Below, piece after piece: positions 7,545-16,519 of a DNA stretch of 64,000 nt (its first letter is position 1; every line of letters begins with the position of its first letter). The DNA lies in contig JAFLTY010000002.1 of the NCBI GenBank assembly GCA_022509065.1, positions 1 to 64,000 of the forward strand, read 5' to 3'. The DNA is from Muribaculaceae bacterium. Lineage in GTDB: Bacteria > Bacteroidota > Bacteroidia > Bacteroidales > Muribaculaceae. Under the pieces are notes generated by a model, which was not told where the DNA came from, ran no database searches, and saw only the letters and a program-made list of their open reading frames with translations. A program made the translations under genes and the position numbers.

Positions 7545-9020
7545 ATGAAAATAGGATATATTCTCAAAACAGGCATATTTGCCACGTTTTTCCTTTCAGC
7601 AAGCGTACTTTCGGCCAGCGAAACGCAACAACAGCTTGTACGTCAAATGACCACAGTCCATGACACCGTGGTTTGGAACATTCCGGTCAATGACATCACT
7701 ATGAAACGCAATGGCGATCTTTTGTCCGTAGGAATGGATATCGCTGTTGGGCAATACCCCATGCATGGAGACAAGGTGACTGTGCTTACACCAATGCTTG
7801 TCAACGGCAAAGACACTCTTTCGCTTAACAGCACCGGGCTTTACAGTCGCATACGATACATTCAATATCTGCGCGACGGGCGTGAACCGGTCAGCGGTCC
7901 CGACGAAACAGCCTATAAGTATTCCAAGCGTCCCGCAGTGCTTGATGTGAAAGAAGCTCTCAATTACGACGAATGGATGAACGGCGCAACTCTTTACCTT
8001 GAACGTTGCGATTATGGCTGTTGCCATACTTTGACCTATCGCGATCTGGTGCCTCTGGGACGTTGGCATCAGGCTATGTACACACCGGCATACCATTATG
8101 TCACACCTGAAGCTGAATTGGTTAAATTGCGTGAACTGAAGGGTAGGGCTTATATCGATTTCCCGGTCAATATGACCAACCTCTATCCCGACTATCGCAA
8201 AAACCCCATAGAACTTCAGAAAATCATTGCCACTATTGATTCAGTGCGCAATGACGAAGATGTAACAATCAAAGAAATCACCATCAAAGGTTACGCATCG
8301 CCCGAAAGCTCATGGAGCAACAACACACGCCTGGCTATGGGGCGCACGGCCACTTTGAAGAACTATGTCCAGAACTTGTATCGTTTTGACGAAAACCTGC
8401 TCAAAACAGACTTCACTCCCGAGGACTGGGAAGGTTTGCGCGAGTTTGTGGCTCAGTCCGGTCTCGAGCATCGTGACGAGATTCTGGCTCTCATAGACGA
8501 CCAATCCATCGAGCCCGATCCAAAAGAGGCGCTCCTGAAAAAAAGATATCCTCAGGAATACGATTTCCTGCTTAAGAATGTGTATCCGGCGCTACGTCAC
8601 TCCGACTACACCATCGAGTACACGATACGTCTATACACAACCCCCGACGATATTAAGCGTGTAATGGCGGAGGCTCCGCAAAAACTGTCACTCAACGAAT
8701 TTTTTGTTCTCGCTCAGTCTCTCCAGCCCGGTAGCGATGAGTATAACGAGGTTTTTGAGACTGCCGTGCGTATGTATCCCAACGATGAGGTTGCCAACCT
8801 CAATGCCGCCAACTCGGCCATGCAGCGTGGTGATATGACTAATGCCGCGCGATATCTCGAGAAAGCTGGCGACTCGGCCGATGCCGTTTATGCGCGTGGG
8901 GTTTATGCAGCTCAGACAGGCGATTATGACCGGGCGGCAAAACTTTTCCGCCAAGTAGCCGACACTATTCCCGAGGCTGCCGACGCTTTGACTTTTATAA
9001 ATGAATTAATTGTAAATTAA
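7545..9020 (+). CDS. DUF3868 / OmpA-like fimbrial accessory protein
   Basis: The ATG at 7545 is preferred: it is immediately followed by a signal peptide (MKIGYILKTGIFATFFLSAS), whereas an upstream in-frame TTG would add eight polar residues. The product has about 491 residues. The N-terminal third has DUF3868-like beta structure. The middle has an OmpA-like peptidoglycan-association region (KEITIKGYASPESSWSNNTRLAMGRTA). The C-terminus carries TPR-like helices (NLNAANSAMQRGDMTNAARYLEKAG). Such proteins pair with DUF3575 in fimbrial loci and may anchor the assembly site to the cell wall. That role is inference. Confidence 0.8.
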   Translation: MKIGYILKTGIFATFFLSASVLSASETQQQLVRQMTTVHDTVVWNIPVNDITMKRNGDLLSVGMDIAVGQYPMHGDKVTVLTPMLVNGKDTLSLNSTGLYSRIRYIQYLRDGREPVSGPDETAYKYSKRPAVLDVKEALNYDEWMNGATLYLERCDYGCCHTLTYRDLVPLGRWHQAMYTPAYHYVTPEAELVKLRELKGRAYIDFPVNMTNLYPDYRKNPIELQKIIATIDSVRNDEDVTIKEITIKGYASPESSWSNNTRLAMGRTATLKNYVQNLYRFDENLLKTDFTPEDWEGLREFVAQSGLEHRDEILALIDDQSIEPDPKEALLKKRYPQEYDFLLKNVYPALRHSDYTIEYTIRLYTTPDDIKRVMAEAPQKLSLNEFFVLAQSLQPGSDEYNEVFETAVRMYPNDEVANLNAANSAMQRGDMTNAARYLEKAGDSADAVYARGVYAAQTGDYDRAAKLFRQVADTIPEAADALTFINELIVN

Positions 9021-9138
9021 TTATATCACCAATGAAATTTCCGGGTCTCTCATTCCGGTTTCCTGGAAAGTGATCCCAACAAATCTTTTAGAAATTAATT
9101 CGAAAAAAAAATAATAAAAACCATTCAATACTAACAAA

Positions 9139-10974
9139 ATGAAAAAGAGTCTCTTATTACTCTCGATGGCAGCCCTTCTTTGGAGCTGTTCGAACGATGA
9201 ACCGGCCTCGAAAAACCCAAGCGAAAACGAGGGCCGTGTTTCTAACTATCTTTCAGTTAAAATCCGTCCTGCAAGTGCCGGAGGCAGAGCTACCTATGAA
9301 CAGGGTGGCGGTACATATGAGGACGGCATAGGAGAAGAGAGTGCAGTCAACGCTATTCGTCTGTATTTCTTCGATGCTGCCGGTAATGCTGCCAAGGCCT
9401 TCCATCAGGGCGATACATACAGTAATTACTGGGATTGGAATAAAGATATAGAAACGGGCTCTGGTGACCATAATCAGACAGTCGAAGAAACTGTAATCGC
9501 CACCGTTGTGCCCTTGACTATGGATGAAATGTCTGAAAAACCGGCATATATCGTGGCTGTCATCAATCCCACTGCAAATATATTGCAAAATGTCGGAAGC
9601 ACTACTCCACAAGGAGTTGTTGGAATGAGTCTGAAAGACTTGAGGAGGGCTATTGCCAATTATATGCCTTCCGGCGAGGCCGGTAGCTTTGTGATGAGCA
9701 ATTCGGTATATGCTGATAACGATGTGGTTATCGATGCCACTCCTATCAATCCCAATTGTTTCCAGCCCACCGAAGACGCCGCCAAGGAAAATCCTGTAAT
9801 AATATATGTTGAACGTGTAATCGCGCGTGTGGATTTCGGCGTCAACATGGAGGGAGCTACCGATATGGATCCGGAAGCGCAGGGTACATTCTATAAAATC
9901 GGTTCTTACCTCGTTGAAGAATACGATGAAACTGCAAAGAAAAACGTTTCGCATGAAGAAGTTATTTATGTTAAATTCCTTGGATGGAACGTTACAACCA
10001 CCACCAATGTTTCGCGTCTTATCAAATCTATCGATACCGGCTGGTCTGACCAGGAGCTCATGGGAGATCTGACTCTTTGGAACTCTGATAATTACCATCG
10101 TTCTTTCTGGGCCATTAATCCTCCCGTAAACGGTAACCCCGGTCTTGAGTTCTCTTATGGAGACTTCGGCAGGGTAGATGATAGCACAGGTAAGTTCACA
10201 GGCACCGGCAATTTTGCAACTGCTTTAGACATTCCTGCTAAAGGTAATTATAAAACGGCCTACCTTCAGGAGAATGCCGCTCCCGATGAAGAAAAAACAG
10301 CCGGTCCCACCAATCCTTCACAGGTTATCGTTGGTGCTCAGCTCGTCGATAAAAGTGGTAACCCCTTTACTCTCTGCCAATGGGGTAGTTACAAATACAC
10401 TTTGAATGGTTTGAAAAATGCAGTTGCCGATGTCTGCAAACTGTATTATAAAGAAGGTGACGAATATATCAAAATCAAACCTTCTATGATTGACTTTGAG
10501 CAGATTAGCGCGAGCGAATCCAATCAAGACAATAATTATGCTGTTTTCCCCATCATTGCTGAGGGCGTTAACTATACTTGGTACATTCCCGATGCTACAA
10601 ATACCATGCAGCCTATTGCACAAGGTACTTACGAAAATCTCCTTGCAGCCGTTAACGCGGAACTCAAGAACGAAATCGGTAGCGTCATGATATGGAACAC
10701 CGGTTGGACATATTACTATTTTGACATCCGTCACCTTGGCTACAACACTGACTTAGACCCCGACAAGCAGCAGAACATCGCCGCTTTCGGTATTGTCCGT
10801 AATCACATCTATCGTACAACTGTCACCTCTGTAAAAGGTCTCGGGACCCCTGTATACAATCCCGATCAGGTTATCTATCCCGAACCCGTCGATCCTACCG
10901 TTACTTCGCTTGCCGCTCAGATCGACATCCTGTCGTGGCGCGTCGTAGCACAGGACTATGAGTTTGTCTGGTAA
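9139..10974 (+). CDS. Mfa1-like major fimbrial (stalk) subunit
   Basis: A 611-residue lipoprotein precursor with lipobox LLWSC (Cys17). Type V fimbrillins are exported as lipoproteins, then cleaved by a trypsin-like protease, which frees a groove for strand exchange. Typical segments are visible: YLSVKIRPAS near residue 37, the ERVIARVDFGV strand near 230, VRNHIYRTTVTSVKGLGTPV near 555, and the terminal IDILSWRVVAQDYEFVW. This last strand resembles the polymerising C-terminus of Mfa1-type stalk proteins. It is followed 94 bp later by the Mfa2-like anchor gene, the expected order. It is probably the main shaft protein. Confidence 0.85.
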   Translation: MKKSLLLLSMAALLWSCSNDEPASKNPSENEGRVSNYLSVKIRPASAGGRATYEQGGGTYEDGIGEESAVNAIRLYFFDAAGNAAKAFHQGDTYSNYWDWNKDIETGSGDHNQTVEETVIATVVPLTMDEMSEKPAYIVAVINPTANILQNVGSTTPQGVVGMSLKDLRRAIANYMPSGEAGSFVMSNSVYADNDVVIDATPINPNCFQPTEDAAKENPVIIYVERVIARVDFGVNMEGATDMDPEAQGTFYKIGSYLVEEYDETAKKNVSHEEVIYVKFLGWNVTTTTNVSRLIKSIDTGWSDQELMGDLTLWNSDNYHRSFWAINPPVNGNPGLEFSYGDFGRVDDSTGKFTGTGNFATALDIPAKGNYKTAYLQENAAPDEEKTAGPTNPSQVIVGAQLVDKSGNPFTLCQWGSYKYTLNGLKNAVADVCKLYYKEGDEYIKIKPSMIDFEQISASESNQDNNYAVFPIIAEGVNYTWYIPDATNTMQPIAQGTYENLLAAVNAELKNEIGSVMIWNTGWTYYYFDIRHLGYNTDLDPDKQQNIAAFGIVRNHIYRTTVTSVKGLGTPVYNPDQVIYPEPVDPTVTSLAAQIDILSWRVVAQDYEFVW

Positions 10975-11068
10975 GAAAATCGCCATGTCATAGGCAATTT
11001 TCCGGATATCAAACCTACGCTCGTTCTATAAATTGCGTATAATCCCTTTCATTTTCAAGGATTAACCA

Positions 11069-12178
11069 ATGTCATTTTTTAAATCAGTAAAAAAAACGTT
11101 AACAGTCGCTATCGCCTCGATTGTCGGTCTGTCTTTCTCGTCGTGCGAGGATTTCTTCGATTACGAAGGCGATTGCGACGTTATCCACAAAGTCCGTTTT
11201 GTGTACGACCTGAACCTCAAATGGGCGGATGCTTTTCCGTCCGAGGTAAAATCGGTCAACCTTTACGTCTTTGATTCCAAAGGCATATTTGTCAGGGAGT
11301 ATTCCGAAAGCGGTGATGCTTTGTCACAACCCGGTTACGAAATAACACTCGACCTCCCAGCCGGCGACTACACTTTGCTTGCTTGGTGCGGTCTGCACAA
11401 CGAGGGTGTCGATAGTGAATCGTTCACTGTGCCTTCGCCTGTTGTCGGTGTCACTCATATCGAGGAGATGACCTGCGTCATGAATACTACGCCGACGCCC
11501 ACTAAGTCGCGCGCCGATGAGCCGATGGTTTATTCGGACCGTCGTCTGCAGTTTCTTTATCATGGGCTTCTCGATGTTACTCTCGAGGACAATCACGACG
11601 GTAAGGAGTACATACACACAGTCTCTCTAACAAAAGATACAAACCACATTCGCATCATTCTTCAGGAACTGTCCAGCGAGCAGGGACTCAACGAAGACGA
11701 TTACGAGATTTATATCGAGGATGCCGACGGTCGTATTGCCTATAACAACGACCTTATCGGCAGTCAGATTGTACATTTCTCGCCCTGGAGTCAGGTTACC
11801 GATGCGGTAGGCGTGGGTCGTGTCGAGGCTGGTGGTATCAAATATGTGAACGGACTTGTTGCCGATTTAAGCGTAGGTAGGATGATGGCTTCCCGACAGA
11901 ACGACATGATGCTTACAATCCGCAATGCCCATACGCATTCCGACATCATTGCGCGCGTTCCCCTTATCCAGTATGCTTTGCTCTCGCGTACTTATTATGA
12001 GATGGCATACGGACATACTATGACACCACAGGAATTTCTTGACCGTGAGGACGAGTATGTCTTGACGTTCTTCCTTTATAACCAGACATGGATGGGCGCT
12101 TACATCGACATCCTTTCATGGCGAATTGTCCTGGGTAATTACGACATGACATCTTATTCTTTTTGGGATAAAAATTAA
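11069..12178 (+). CDS. Mfa2/FimB-family fimbrial anchor lipoprotein
   Basis: A 369-residue lipoprotein with a signal sequence ending FSSC (Cys26). The family pattern follows: an N-terminal EGDC cysteine, then HKVRFVYDLNLKWADAFPSEVKSVNLYVFD and DLPAGDYTLLAWCGL. Mfa2/FimB proteins stay at the outer membrane, anchor the pilus and limit its length. Unusually, its C-terminus (YIDILSWRIVLGNYDM) closely resembles that of the stalk protein upstream. It sits between the stalk gene and a 471-residue accessory lipoprotein gene. Confidence 0.85.
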   Translation: MSFFKSVKKTLTVAIASIVGLSFSSCEDFFDYEGDCDVIHKVRFVYDLNLKWADAFPSEVKSVNLYVFDSKGIFVREYSESGDALSQPGYEITLDLPAGDYTLLAWCGLHNEGVDSESFTVPSPVVGVTHIEEMTCVMNTTPTPTKSRADEPMVYSDRRLQFLYHGLLDVTLEDNHDGKEYIHTVSLTKDTNHIRIILQELSSEQGLNEDDYEIYIEDADGRIAYNNDLIGSQIVHFSPWSQVTDAVGVGRVEAGGIKYVNGLVADLSVGRMMASRQNDMMLTIRNAHTHSDIIARVPLIQYALLSRTYYEMAYGHTMTPQEFLDREDEYVLTFFLYNQTWMGAYIDILSWRIVLGNYDMTSYSFWDKN

Positions 12179-12222
12179 CATTCCCTTTATGGGCTGATTA
12201 TGTTGCTGGGTTACATTCTGAA

Positions 12223-13638
12223 GTGACAATGGTGAAAGCTTTTCAACATATCATCGTGATGCTCCTTATGTTAGGATGTCTCCCCGCTGTGACATCCTGC
12301 GTCATGGAGAAAGCCTTCGACGCGCCCGGTAGCGGTGATGACGATGACAAGCTGTATGTTTACCTTAACATCACTCCGCTCAATTCTGTCGTTAACACTA
12401 CAGCAACCGACAACGAGTATGTCAAGTCATTGCGTATCGTGTTGCTTTCCGACGGCATGATTGAACGCAACGAATATGTCCCTCTCGATCAGCTTGCAGT
12501 CACCCTGACTTATCGCTCGCGCATGGAAACTGTGGAGGGTAGGAAAGAATTCTATCTTATCGCCAATGAGGAAAGTGTCGGACCTGTCTCCTTTATGCCG
12601 TCTGACGGCGTCTCGCTGCCGAACCCTTTGCCCGAAGGCACTCTCCACCAGTTGCTTGAGAGCTATACACCCGAATTCTCGGTTGAGGATGTAAATGAAA
12701 ATACCGGGGGCACTTCCGATAACGCTCCAACTAAAGGCGAGGAACTCGCAGCTCTGTTAAACGCCGTGTATTTCTCACCTGAATACACTGCCGGTGATGA
12801 TGGGCGTATTTATCTGCCGTATGTCTCTTATTATGGCACGTACGACATAGAAAAGGGCGTCGATCATTCGCTTACGAATCCGGATGGTATTTTCGACCCT
12901 AATCCCAACCCCATCAACATGTATCTGGTGCCTGTTGCCACTAAATTCACTTTCAACTTCACCAACTATCGTGAGGATGCGGTGAATATTAACGAAATTA
13001 CCATCAATAGCGTTAACAGTCAGAACTATCTGCTCGCAAGAGTGGGGGAAAATGATATGACAAAAAGACTCCCAGGTTCTGACGACGACCTCTATTGGAT
13101 CGACTGGCTCGGTGAAGTGTCCCATCTTTCCCAGAGCAATGCCGGTTTCTATCCCAATATCAATTTTAATGGAAAGTATGGATGGATAACTGACTACGCG
13201 TTGCCTTTCGAAACCGAAACCAATACCGCCAATCAGTATACCTTTATTGGCGGCAACATTCAAGGTTTCAAAGTGCTTGGAGGAGCAAAGGACAATCCCT
13301 ATTTCTGCACCGTTGGTCCTTTTTATATCCCGGAAAGTAAAAACTTTTATAACCCGATTACTGAGCAGAATGAGGATGAACAGGCATATTACCTGACGTT
13401 CAATTTTGAGGATACCAAGGTAGGCGAGGATCCGCAGGAGTATCAATACGTCAACATTTCCAACCTTAAAGCGTTGTTCCGCAATACACATGTTATCATT
13501 AACATTAAGATGGAACCGGGTCCCATTAAAGTGTATGCCGAGATAGCTCCCTGGATTGTGAAATCTATTAACGGATGGGTTACCGAAGGCGGTGTGCCTA
13601 ACCCCAATCCCTTCAAGATCAAAGCCGCAGATAAATGA
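12223..13638 (+). CDS. Fimbrial accessory lipoprotein (Mfa-like, minor subunit 1)
   Basis: A 471-residue lipoprotein; the lipobox AVTSC places Cys26. A second ATG (12229) is an equally good start. Two beta-sandwich regions are suggested by LYVYLNITPLNSVVN and VATKFTFNFTNYREDAVNINEITINSV. The C-terminal pattern HVIINIKMEPGPIKVYAEIAPW resembles the end of Mfa/Fim accessory subunits. The gene overlaps the next by four bases (ATGA at 13635). It is probably a minor subunit between shaft and tip. The exact Fim/Mfa letter name cannot be assigned from sequence. Confidence 0.7.
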   Translation: MTMVKAFQHIIVMLLMLGCLPAVTSCVMEKAFDAPGSGDDDDKLYVYLNITPLNSVVNTTATDNEYVKSLRIVLLSDGMIERNEYVPLDQLAVTLTYRSRMETVEGRKEFYLIANEESVGPVSFMPSDGVSLPNPLPEGTLHQLLESYTPEFSVEDVNENTGGTSDNAPTKGEELAALLNAVYFSPEYTAGDDGRIYLPYVSYYGTYDIEKGVDHSLTNPDGIFDPNPNPINMYLVPVATKFTFNFTNYREDAVNINEITINSVNSQNYLLARVGENDMTKRLPGSDDDLYWIDWLGEVSHLSQSNAGFYPNINFNGKYGWITDYALPFETETNTANQYTFIGGNIQGFKVLGGAKDNPYFCTVGPFYIPESKNFYNPITEQNEDEQAYYLTFNFEDTKVGEDPQEYQYVNISNLKALFRNTHVIINIKMEPGPIKVYAEIAPWIVKSINGWVTEGGVPNPNPFKIKAADK

Positions 13639-14954
13639 AAGGTAGGATGAAACAATTCTTTTACATATTTGCTTTATTGCTTTTTTCGGCTTGTTCTAAT
13701 CATATTATTGATGACGAACCGGAAAATATCGACAGTGATGAAGTAAAGACTATCTCGGTAATGTCTCATTTGCCCAAATCGGCAGGTGGCGTTGACACTT
13801 ACGCCGACGATGCGGAATCGGGAGACAACTCCCAATCGAGTGGTGCGTCTGACAATATTATCATCGACAAGTTCGAGGAGGGTAGCCTGCTTTATATTTC
13901 GCAAATGGGTCCGAGCATTAATCCCAATTTCAGCGATTTCTCTACGGATGCAGAATCTTACTGCTACGTCTATCAGTACTCCGAAAACCCTTCTGCCAAC
14001 TGGAATTACGATTATAATTTCATCCTTCCTGAAAATGATGATTTTGAGATTCCGGGTGTTGTCGGAGAGGGAAGCTCTGGTGTAAGAAACCCCATCAAAT
14101 GGAATGTCATCAAGCAAATGGGTTCGGTCGGTAATTCTTTTAATTTCTATGCATTCTTTTTCCCGGTCGAAAACGAGGTGAGATGGAGTGTAGAGGAAGA
14201 CCAGAGGGGGCCGGAAACAAATCGTTACGATCAGACTAATTTTAGGAAATCAGACATACTCGGTGCATACCACACTACCTCCTCCCTATACAGCCGTCTG
14301 CGCTTCAACCTTTTCCACCTGATGGTTTACCTGAAGGTGACTCTTTATGTGCCTGATGTCCAAGATGTGGCAGACGATACATCTAATTTCAAGTATTCGG
14401 GATTTGACGAAACCGCGCTTCAAGGAGCATATGTGCTGAACGCGGCTAAAGATTTTGAAATAGAGTGGCGCGCCAGCCGAAGTTCTGACACGGATCCGCC
14501 TCTGACACAGGCAAAATCTAACAAAACCAATATCCGGATGTATTTGCACGAACCCGATTATAAGGTTTTTGAATTAGAGAATATTAAAAGTTCATTCAAT
14601 CCCAGTTATCAAGGTGAGGATACAGAACAAGTTCGCGAATACAATTTCAGCGTTCTATTCCCCAACCAGTCTTTCAATGGCAACTTTTTGTGCTTTGCAC
14701 TGAAGGATAAGGAGGGTAACATGCGTTACTTCTATTTTGCCAGCAATCAGATTAACGGCTCAAGCGGTAACTATGGTTTTGCACCGGGAACACTGCAGGA
14801 GCTAAAGTTATTCCTTCCGCGCGAAACCAACCAGACTATTCTCATAAGCGCCAACGTTCTCCCATGGTCGAGTGCCGTAACCGACATGACGGTGTCTCAA
14901 CAGGGTGCGACTGACAAGAATGATGATAATCCGACAGGAAGCGACAACAACTGA
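13635..14954 (+). CDS. Fimbrillin-family lipoprotein (minor subunit 2)
   Basis: A 439-residue lipoprotein with lipobox LFSAC (Cys20); a start at the fifth codon (13647) is possible. It shows the general fimbrillin signature: an N-terminal strand region, then SDILGAYHTTSSLYSRLRFNLFHLMVYLKVTLYVPD around residues 198-235, where the H-L-M-V-Y-L strand is typical, and a C-terminal LISANVLPW strand. It overlaps the upstream gene and is probably translated with it. It is likely a pilin of the distal fibre. No beta-helix region is seen. Confidence 0.7.
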   Translation: MKGRMKQFFYIFALLLFSACSNHIIDDEPENIDSDEVKTISVMSHLPKSAGGVDTYADDAESGDNSQSSGASDNIIIDKFEEGSLLYISQMGPSINPNFSDFSTDAESYCYVYQYSENPSANWNYDYNFILPENDDFEIPGVVGEGSSGVRNPIKWNVIKQMGSVGNSFNFYAFFFPVENEVRWSVEEDQRGPETNRYDQTNFRKSDILGAYHTTSSLYSRLRFNLFHLMVYLKVTLYVPDVQDVADDTSNFKYSGFDETALQGAYVLNAAKDFEIEWRASRSSDTDPPLTQAKSNKTNIRMYLHEPDYKVFELENIKSSFNPSYQGEDTEQVREYNFSVLFPNQSFNGNFLCFALKDKEGNMRYFYFASNQINGSSGNYGFAPGTLQELKLFLPRETNQTILISANVLPWSSAVTDMTVSQQGATDKNDDNPTGSDNN

Positions 14955-14979
14955 GAATGACGATAAATCTTATAGACGA

Positions 14980-16458
14980 ATGAATAGCTATTTATATCGA
15001 TACATATCTTGCCTCAAGGTGGCGTTGGGATGTCTGCTCGCCCTGCCGGCCGTCGTGTCGTGTACCAATGAGGTACCCGAGATTGTCGACCCCGAAACTG
15101 GTGCCTCGATAACAGTAAGTGCCGATATAGCCAATACGCTGTTTTCAAGAACCTATATCGAAAAAGGACAGGTAGATAAAGGTACTCTATATATCTCTTA
15201 CCCCACAACTTCTAACAATGTTTATGCGACTTTGCCGGTCCAATTCGGAGTGGAGGGAGTTTCCCCTCAGATTGGTATGGTGCAAACGGGCGATCCCGAC
15301 AAGAAATTCGCCTGGACCATGGTCAGTGACTTCGCCACGCCGACTTTTTACCTTGACAACGTCAGTATCGATGGTTATACAGTAGATCGTGAAGCACCCA
15401 ATATAGTTATTTTCGACGATACGAATAATCCTTTCCGTGCCGGTAAATTTGATGATGAAAATGGAACAAACGACTTGCTATGGGGTGAAAAACAGGTCAG
15501 CAGGCAGTCTACCAATACTTTGGTTTTCGACCTGCACCACAACATGTCACGAATTCGTCTCGAGATTACTGTAGATAAGACCAATGTTGCTGATGACAAT
15601 TTTGACCTTGAGACAGGTGCTAAAGTCTCTATTTCGTCCATAAATCAGACTCCGGTTTCGTACAATCGTCTTGACGGTACATTGGCACTTGACTCCGAAC
15701 CCAAAGACGGAGTAAGTCCTTACTCCGATCTGACTTTTGTCAACATAGGATCTGAAATTGAAGCAAAGGATGTAATCGGTTGGGCTAAGGAACCGCAGCA
15801 AGACCCTGCAAATGAAAAAGTATGGGTTTATACTACTTACGATTTTGTTGTTCCTCCGCAGGGTCTTCTTGATGATGAAAACCGTCCCCGTCTCACCATC
15901 GAGACTAAAAACGGAAAGACCTATTCGGGTATCCTCCCTCACGCTATGCTGATTACCGACCCAAACAAACCAGGCGATACCGAATTGACATATCCGGTAA
16001 CAATGTATTTCCTCAAGGAGCATATTCTGACCATCCGTACCCGCATAACCGAAGAACCTCCGACACTGTCGTTCATGCCTGTTCAGGTTGTTCAATGGGT
16101 TGACAAGGGCACTTTCTCGCTCGAAGGTCATCAGGCAGGTCTATATTTCGCCCAAGAATTCTACAAGCTTATAGGTTACTATACTAACTATAACGAATAT
16201 CAGTTGACACGTTACGGCACAAAATCACCGGTAGAACAAGGTTCGAGTGTCTATAAGTGGACGTTCCCGGTATTCCGTTCTTTCACTGTTAAATACGAAG
16301 ATGTTTATGGAAAAATGGTTCCCGGAGGCGAAAAGCTTGATTTCGAATTTGTCTTTAACGGTTATTCGGTGTTCGTCACTAAAGATGGTGAAACCAAATC
16401 GGTCACTCCTAACCAGTTATCCGGTATTGTAAAAGGTACCTCTTCGGCACCTTTCTAA
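14980..16458 (+). CDS. Fimbrillin-family lipoprotein (minor subunit 3)
   Basis: The ATG at 14980 is preferred over an in-frame upstream one at 14905, because it begins a clean lipoprotein signal (MNSYLYRYISCLKVALGCL, lipobox VVSC, Cys28) and avoids a 50-bp overlap. The mature part has the fimbrillin pattern DLLWGEKQVSRQSTNTLVFDLHHNMSRIRLEITVD. After the usual terminal strand region (FMPVQVVQWVDKG) it continues for about 115 residues with aromatic-rich sequence of unknown fold. That extension is unlike a stalk pilin and suggests a cap or adaptor role. Confidence 0.7.
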   Translation: MNSYLYRYISCLKVALGCLLALPAVVSCTNEVPEIVDPETGASITVSADIANTLFSRTYIEKGQVDKGTLYISYPTTSNNVYATLPVQFGVEGVSPQIGMVQTGDPDKKFAWTMVSDFATPTFYLDNVSIDGYTVDREAPNIVIFDDTNNPFRAGKFDDENGTNDLLWGEKQVSRQSTNTLVFDLHHNMSRIRLEITVDKTNVADDNFDLETGAKVSISSINQTPVSYNRLDGTLALDSEPKDGVSPYSDLTFVNIGSEIEAKDVIGWAKEPQQDPANEKVWVYTTYDFVVPPQGLLDDENRPRLTIETKNGKTYSGILPHAMLITDPNKPGDTELTYPVTMYFLKEHILTIRTRITEEPPTLSFMPVQVVQWVDKGTFSLEGHQAGLYFAQEFYKLIGYYTNYNEYQLTRYGTKSPVEQGSSVYKWTFPVFRSFTVKYEDVYGKMVPGGEKLDFEFVFNGYSVFVTKDGETKSVTPNQLSGIVKGTSSAPF

Positions 16459-16519
16459 ACGTGTCATTAAATCGGACAAGGATGAAAGTCCCTTCGATAA
16501 AGTTGAATAAAGGAAATAA

